NCBI GenBank assembly: GCA_910577525.1
Contig: CAJTLI010000008.1
Span: 64,383 to 99,990, forward strand
DNA: 35,608 nucleotides
Reading direction: 5' to 3'
Source: an uncultured Oscillospiraceae bacterium
Lineage (GTDB): Bacteria > Bacillota > Clostridia > Oscillospirales > Oscillospiraceae
How positions within the stretch are numbered: the first letter of the stretch is position 1; each line of letters begins with the position of its first letter. Shown here piece after piece: positions 33,147 to 35,608 of this stretch. A model generated the notes under the pieces. The model worked only from the letters and a program-made list of their open reading frames with translations, was not told where the DNA came from and ran no database searches. The position numbers were made by a program, and so were the translations under genes.

Positions 33147-33520
33147 CACGCCTTCCAGAGCCCGTGGAGGTTGCAGTAGGCGAACGCCGCCTCCACTTCG
33201 TCCGCATCGCACAGGGCAAAGCAGGCCTCCGGGCTCCTTCCCGGGCGCAGCGTTTTGCACTGCGCGCCCTGCTTGGTCTGAATCGCCACCCACTCGATGG
33301 AGTGGGCCTCCTCCATGGGGTGTCCCGTGGAGCCCACGCAAACCTTTACCCGGTTTCCGTCCACTTGACAGACGGGGATGTGCTTTTCCGCCGCCCCCTC
33401 CGTAGTGCCGGGGACAATCTCCCGCATCTCCTCCCCGCAGCATAGGACTGGAGCGCCGCCGTCCTTGACCATGGCCACAATGGTTCCGCAGGCTTTACAG
33501 CCTAAAAACTTCAGCTTCAT
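33146..33520 (-). CDS. dfx: Desulfoferrodoxin (superoxide reductase)
   Basis: 124 residues. N-terminal desulforedoxin-type iron site: Cys8, Cys11, Cys27, Cys28 (CKACG, CCGEEM). C-terminal superoxide reductase site: His47 (EKHIPV, with the conserved Glu45 and Lys46), His67, His73 (HPMEEAH), Cys116 and His119 (CNLHG). It reduces superoxide to peroxide in the cytoplasm of anaerobes, with electrons from rubredoxin or similar. ATG at 33520 with AGGAGG eight to ten bases upstream; the longer frame has no family match. No rubredoxin gene is next to it. Confidence 0.96.
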   Translation of the reverse strand: MKLKFLGCKACGTIVAMVKDGGAPVLCCGEEMREIVPGTTEGAAEKHIPVCQVDGNRVKVCVGSTGHPMEEAHSIEWVAIQTKQGAQCKTLRPGRSPEACFALCDADEVEAAFAYCNLHGLWKA

Positions 33521-33628
33521 CTCAGTTTGACCTCCTGGTGATATCCGCTTCCGCCCTCTGCGGGCGGGCCGGACTGATTCATCCCCTAGTCTGCCCAGAA
33601 AGCTCCAGGTCATTCCGCGAAGCCCTTT

Positions 33629-34795
33629 TCAGATCAGGCGCTCCATAATCCATACCGGAGAGGAGCTCTCCCCCAGGAGATGAGCCCCCTCCCGAAGGTC
33701 GCCGAAGCCCATGGACCGCCAAAAGGCATGGCCTGCCGGGTTGCCCATCAGGCAGGCCAGCCGCACACTGTCCATTCCCGCGTCCTTCGCCGCAGCCAGC
33801 ACCGCCTTCATAATCTCGCGGCCCGTCCCCTGCCTCCGCAGGTCGGGTGAGAGGAAAAACAGCCCCACGAACAGAGTGCGCGCCCGGGGATAGTCCTCCA
33901 CCAAATCCAGCAGCGCTTGGGGCGCGCCGTTTTTCCATAGGGCCATATAGTGCTTCTGGTCCATGGCGCACCGGGGCGGCAGGTTTTCCATATCCTCCCG
34001 AACGGAGGCTGCGTCAGGCTGCGGCCCCTCTATGGCGAAGTAGCTGGGGTCGGTCTGGAGCAGGGATGCCACTGCGTCCACGTCGTTCTCCGTCACCGGG
34101 CGGACCTCCCAATCGGGAAGCCGGCGGCACAGGCCCTCTGTCAGAGGAACGTCGGGCAACGGCTCCATGGTGCCCACGCAGCGGTTGATGGGGATGCCCA
34201 AGGCGTGGAACTTCTCCTCGTAATCGGTCATGATGCCCTGGACGCCCTGTCCATGGAGATTGCGGGTGATCTCAGACAGGGCGAAGCCCGCCTTGGGAAA
34301 CTGAAACAGAGACCACTCGAACAGATCGTGATTGTCGGTTTTAAAGTGAAGCTGGCCCCCTTCCCGCAGCACACGGCGGTAGCCGCGCAAAAAGCCCTCG
34401 TGGGTAAGGCGGCGGCGGGAGTGCTTTACCGACGGCCAGGGATCACAGAAATTGATGTAGATGAGGTCTACCTCGCCAGGGGCGAAGTATTCCTCCAAGA
34501 CCGCGGCGTCGCCGTCGATAAAGAGTACGTTGGTCAGGCCCATGGCCCGGCAGCGCTCCATAGCAATGACCATGGCGTCGGGTACCCGTTCCACCGCCAC
34601 ATACAGGTCCTCTGGGTGGGCGGCGGCGGTCTCGGCAGTAAAGCGCCCTTTTCCGCAGCCCAGCTCCAGGCGCAGGCGTGCGGCGTTTGGCATATGCTCC
34701 CGCCAGCGTCCCTTCCAAGCAGCGGGGTCCTGAATCCACAGTGCGGCGCAGGCATCCATTCTAGGTATCAAATTTTTCTTTTTTCTCATCCGCAT
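33629..34795 (-). CDS. trmB: TrmB tRNA m7G46 methyltransferase fused to a GNAT domain
   Basis: 388 residues; TrmB alone is about 215. Residues 1-220 are TrmB: MRMRKKKNLIPRMDAC start, SAM site LELGCGKGRF (43-52), INFCDPWPSVKHSRRRL (114-130) and the C-terminal TDYEEKF. From about 228 a GNAT acetyltransferase begins (WEVRPVTENDVDAVASLL), with the acetyl-CoA loop RRQGTG (320-325) and NPAGHAFWRSMGF (352-364). The frame is uninterrupted. The methyltransferase makes m7G46 in tRNA; the acetyltransferase substrate is unknown and might be a tRNA, a protein or a small molecule. GAGGTGAGC precedes the ATG. Confidence 0.92.
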   Translation of the reverse strand: MRMRKKKNLIPRMDACAALWIQDPAAWKGRWREHMPNAARLRLELGCGKGRFTAETAAAHPEDLYVAVERVPDAMVIAMERCRAMGLTNVLFIDGDAAVLEEYFAPGEVDLIYINFCDPWPSVKHSRRRLTHEGFLRGYRRVLREGGQLHFKTDNHDLFEWSLFQFPKAGFALSEITRNLHGQGVQGIMTDYEEKFHALGIPINRCVGTMEPLPDVPLTEGLCRRLPDWEVRPVTENDVDAVASLLQTDPSYFAIEGPQPDAASVREDMENLPPRCAMDQKHYMALWKNGAPQALLDLVEDYPRARTLFVGLFFLSPDLRRQGTGREIMKAVLAAAKDAGMDSVRLACLMGNPAGHAFWRSMGFGDLREGAHLLGESSSPVWIMERLI

Positions 34796-34839
34796 ATTTG
34801 CTCACCTCATTTGTTTCCTGCGTATCATAACATACCCCC

Positions 34840-34868
34840 TTGCAAAGCGCAAGAAAATCAGGTATAAT
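34840..34868 (+). promoter_or_regulatory. Promoter of tRNA-Pro
   Basis: TTGCAA (34840-34845), 17 bp, TATAAT (34863-34868); start near 34875, about 38 nt before the tRNA. It diverges from trmB. Confidence 0.75.
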
Positions 34869-34912
34869 GCCTATGGAAAATGGATGTGCCGCAGTGGAGC
34901 GCGGCTCTGTAT

Positions 34913-34987
<75 letters not shown>

Positions 34988-35012
34988 AAATGTGTTGAGA
35001 AAAGAAATGCAC

Positions 35013-35046
35013 GCAAAAAATCCGCACTTTTGTGCGGATTTTTTGC
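35013..35046 (+). terminator. Terminator after tRNA-Pro
   Basis: AAAAAATCCGCAC, loop TTTT, GTGCGGATTTTTT: perfect stem with a T-tract, 26 nt past the tRNA. Confidence 0.93.
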
Positions 35047-35368
35047 GCAATTCTCCAATTATCTCAGAGGAAGTAAGAATGAAATTTAGATGTTTACAAA
35101 AATAGGAAGCGTGATTTCAAAATCACGAAAAAAAGATGCAATTTCGGGCTGAAAGCAGTGATTTTAAGGGGTCCTTCCCCTGCCAGAAGCACGAGGGGGA
35201 TCGAACGCTTCCGCACCAAACGCTGCGTCCGATTGCCCATAACTGGCTTAAGCCCACAAATATGCTGCATATTGCCTTCCATTTTGTCACTGTTCGAGAA
35301 AATTACTGGATATTCCGGGTAAGGTGTGGTAGTGTTACGGCTATCAAAAACAGCGAGGAGGGTACGGC
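35047..35368. other. Intergenic stretch without recognisable gene
   Basis: 320 bp, AT-richer than the rest of the window. It holds a short dyad CGTGATTT-CA-AAATCACG (35110-35127), flanked by A/T runs, and a weak dyad AGGGG...CCCCT (35168-35179). No ORF here has a ribosome site or family look. A promoter for the following gene should lie near 35290-35330 but no clear boxes are seen. Confidence 0.5.
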
Positions 35369-35584
35369 ATGGAGTACAATTTTTATCTGGAGCAGAAATA
35401 CCTGTATGACGAGGGCCGGGTCGAAGCCAGGATACTGACCGCAGAGCAGGCCCAGGCCAAAGGCTATGAGGACGGCTGCAAAAAGGATTTTCCGGGTTAC
35501 AGACTGTTCGTTGACGGCTTCAACAGTAAAGAAGCCATCCGAAATTATGTGAGCGATTTGGTGGACTGCACCCTGATCGAGTAA
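35369..35584 (+). CDS. Small acidic protein of unknown function
   Basis: 71 residues: MEYNFYLEQKYLYDEGR, then VEARILTAEQAQAKGY, KDFPGYRLFVDGF and VSDLVDCTLIE. It is acidic, rich in Tyr and Phe, with no membrane segment. GGAGG seven bases before the ATG supports translation. Codon use looks like the flanking genes. I do not recognise a family. The window ends 24 bp after the stop, so operon partners are not visible. Confidence 0.8.
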   Translation: MEYNFYLEQKYLYDEGRVEARILTAEQAQAKGYEDGCKKDFPGYRLFVDGFNSKEAIRNYVSDLVDCTLIE

Positions 35585-35608
35585 GCCACACAACGCCGCC
35601 CATGACCA

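Noticed and set aside
35110..35127. Short dyad CGTGATTT-CA-AAATCACG as a terminator
   Set aside because: The adjacent run is A on the + strand and there is no gene ending next to it on the minus strand; loop of two bases is also too tight.

Overview
The window is high-GC DNA from a low-GC-type lineage gone GC-rich. Gene content and order (infC-rpmI-rplT with an attenuated leader, addB-addA, HrcA/CIRCE-type groES-groEL, a probable sigma-G promoter, near-consensus sigma-A promoters with 17-bp spacers) point to a spore-forming Firmicute. A gut Oscillospiraceae-type Clostridium (the Flavonifractor/Oscillibacter neighbourhood) is the best guess. That placement is inference from style, not from a marker search. 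Nearly all of the window is ordinary chromosome; no prophage, transposase or CRISPR array is visible.

Layout. 1-470: two tandem copies of a promoter-plus-hairpin unit that looks like the antisense RNA side of a type I toxin-antitoxin locus cut by the window edge, then a palindromic repeat. 470-2700 (-): SLH-anchored surface protein. 2790-4310 (-): infC-rpmI-rplT, with an intrinsic attenuator and a probable AUA start codon for IF3. 4340-11273 (+): addB-addA recombination nuclease; addB carries an apparent 1-nt frameshift. 11300-14350 (+): rpmE, a flavin reductase-like protein, an alpha/beta hydrolase and hflX. 14413-16316 (-): OmpR-type two-component system. It diverges from 16477-19828 (+), a VTC polyphosphate polymerase-like protein, a DUF4956 membrane protein and a membrane-tethered CotH kinase-like protein. 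19895-22370 (-): groES-groEL under CIRCE, with a hairpin-rich insert and a duplicated groES 3' end between the two genes. 22516-23518: nrdR (-) and two small unknown genes (+). 23614-27274 (-): lrp-aminotransferase-thrH-DUF1015. 27490-27750 (+): a possible 32-residue peptide gene with an elaborate upstream region. 27773-28576 (-): stand-alone formyltransferase-like protein. 28691-33097 (+): polyamine-type ABC importer potA-potB-potCD, where PotC and PotD are fused, preceded by a long foldable leader. 33146-34795 (-): desulfoferrodoxin and a TrmB-GNAT fusion. 34913-34987 (+): tRNA-Pro. 35369-35584 (+): small unknown gene.

A dispersed palindromic mini-element of about 66-78 bp (ends TGTAGGGGCGG...CCGCCCCTACA) occurs four times, with a variant near the left edge. 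It sits in gene-flanking positions: in the addAB leader, between groES and groEL, between the aminotransferase gene and thrH (where it supplies the aminotransferase stop codon), and between potB and potCD. The most promising material for new biology is the two-component/VTC/DUF4956/CotH module, the structured potA leader, the regulated mini-ORF at 27609, the tandem antisense RNA units at the left edge, and the hairpin-rich intergenic elements.
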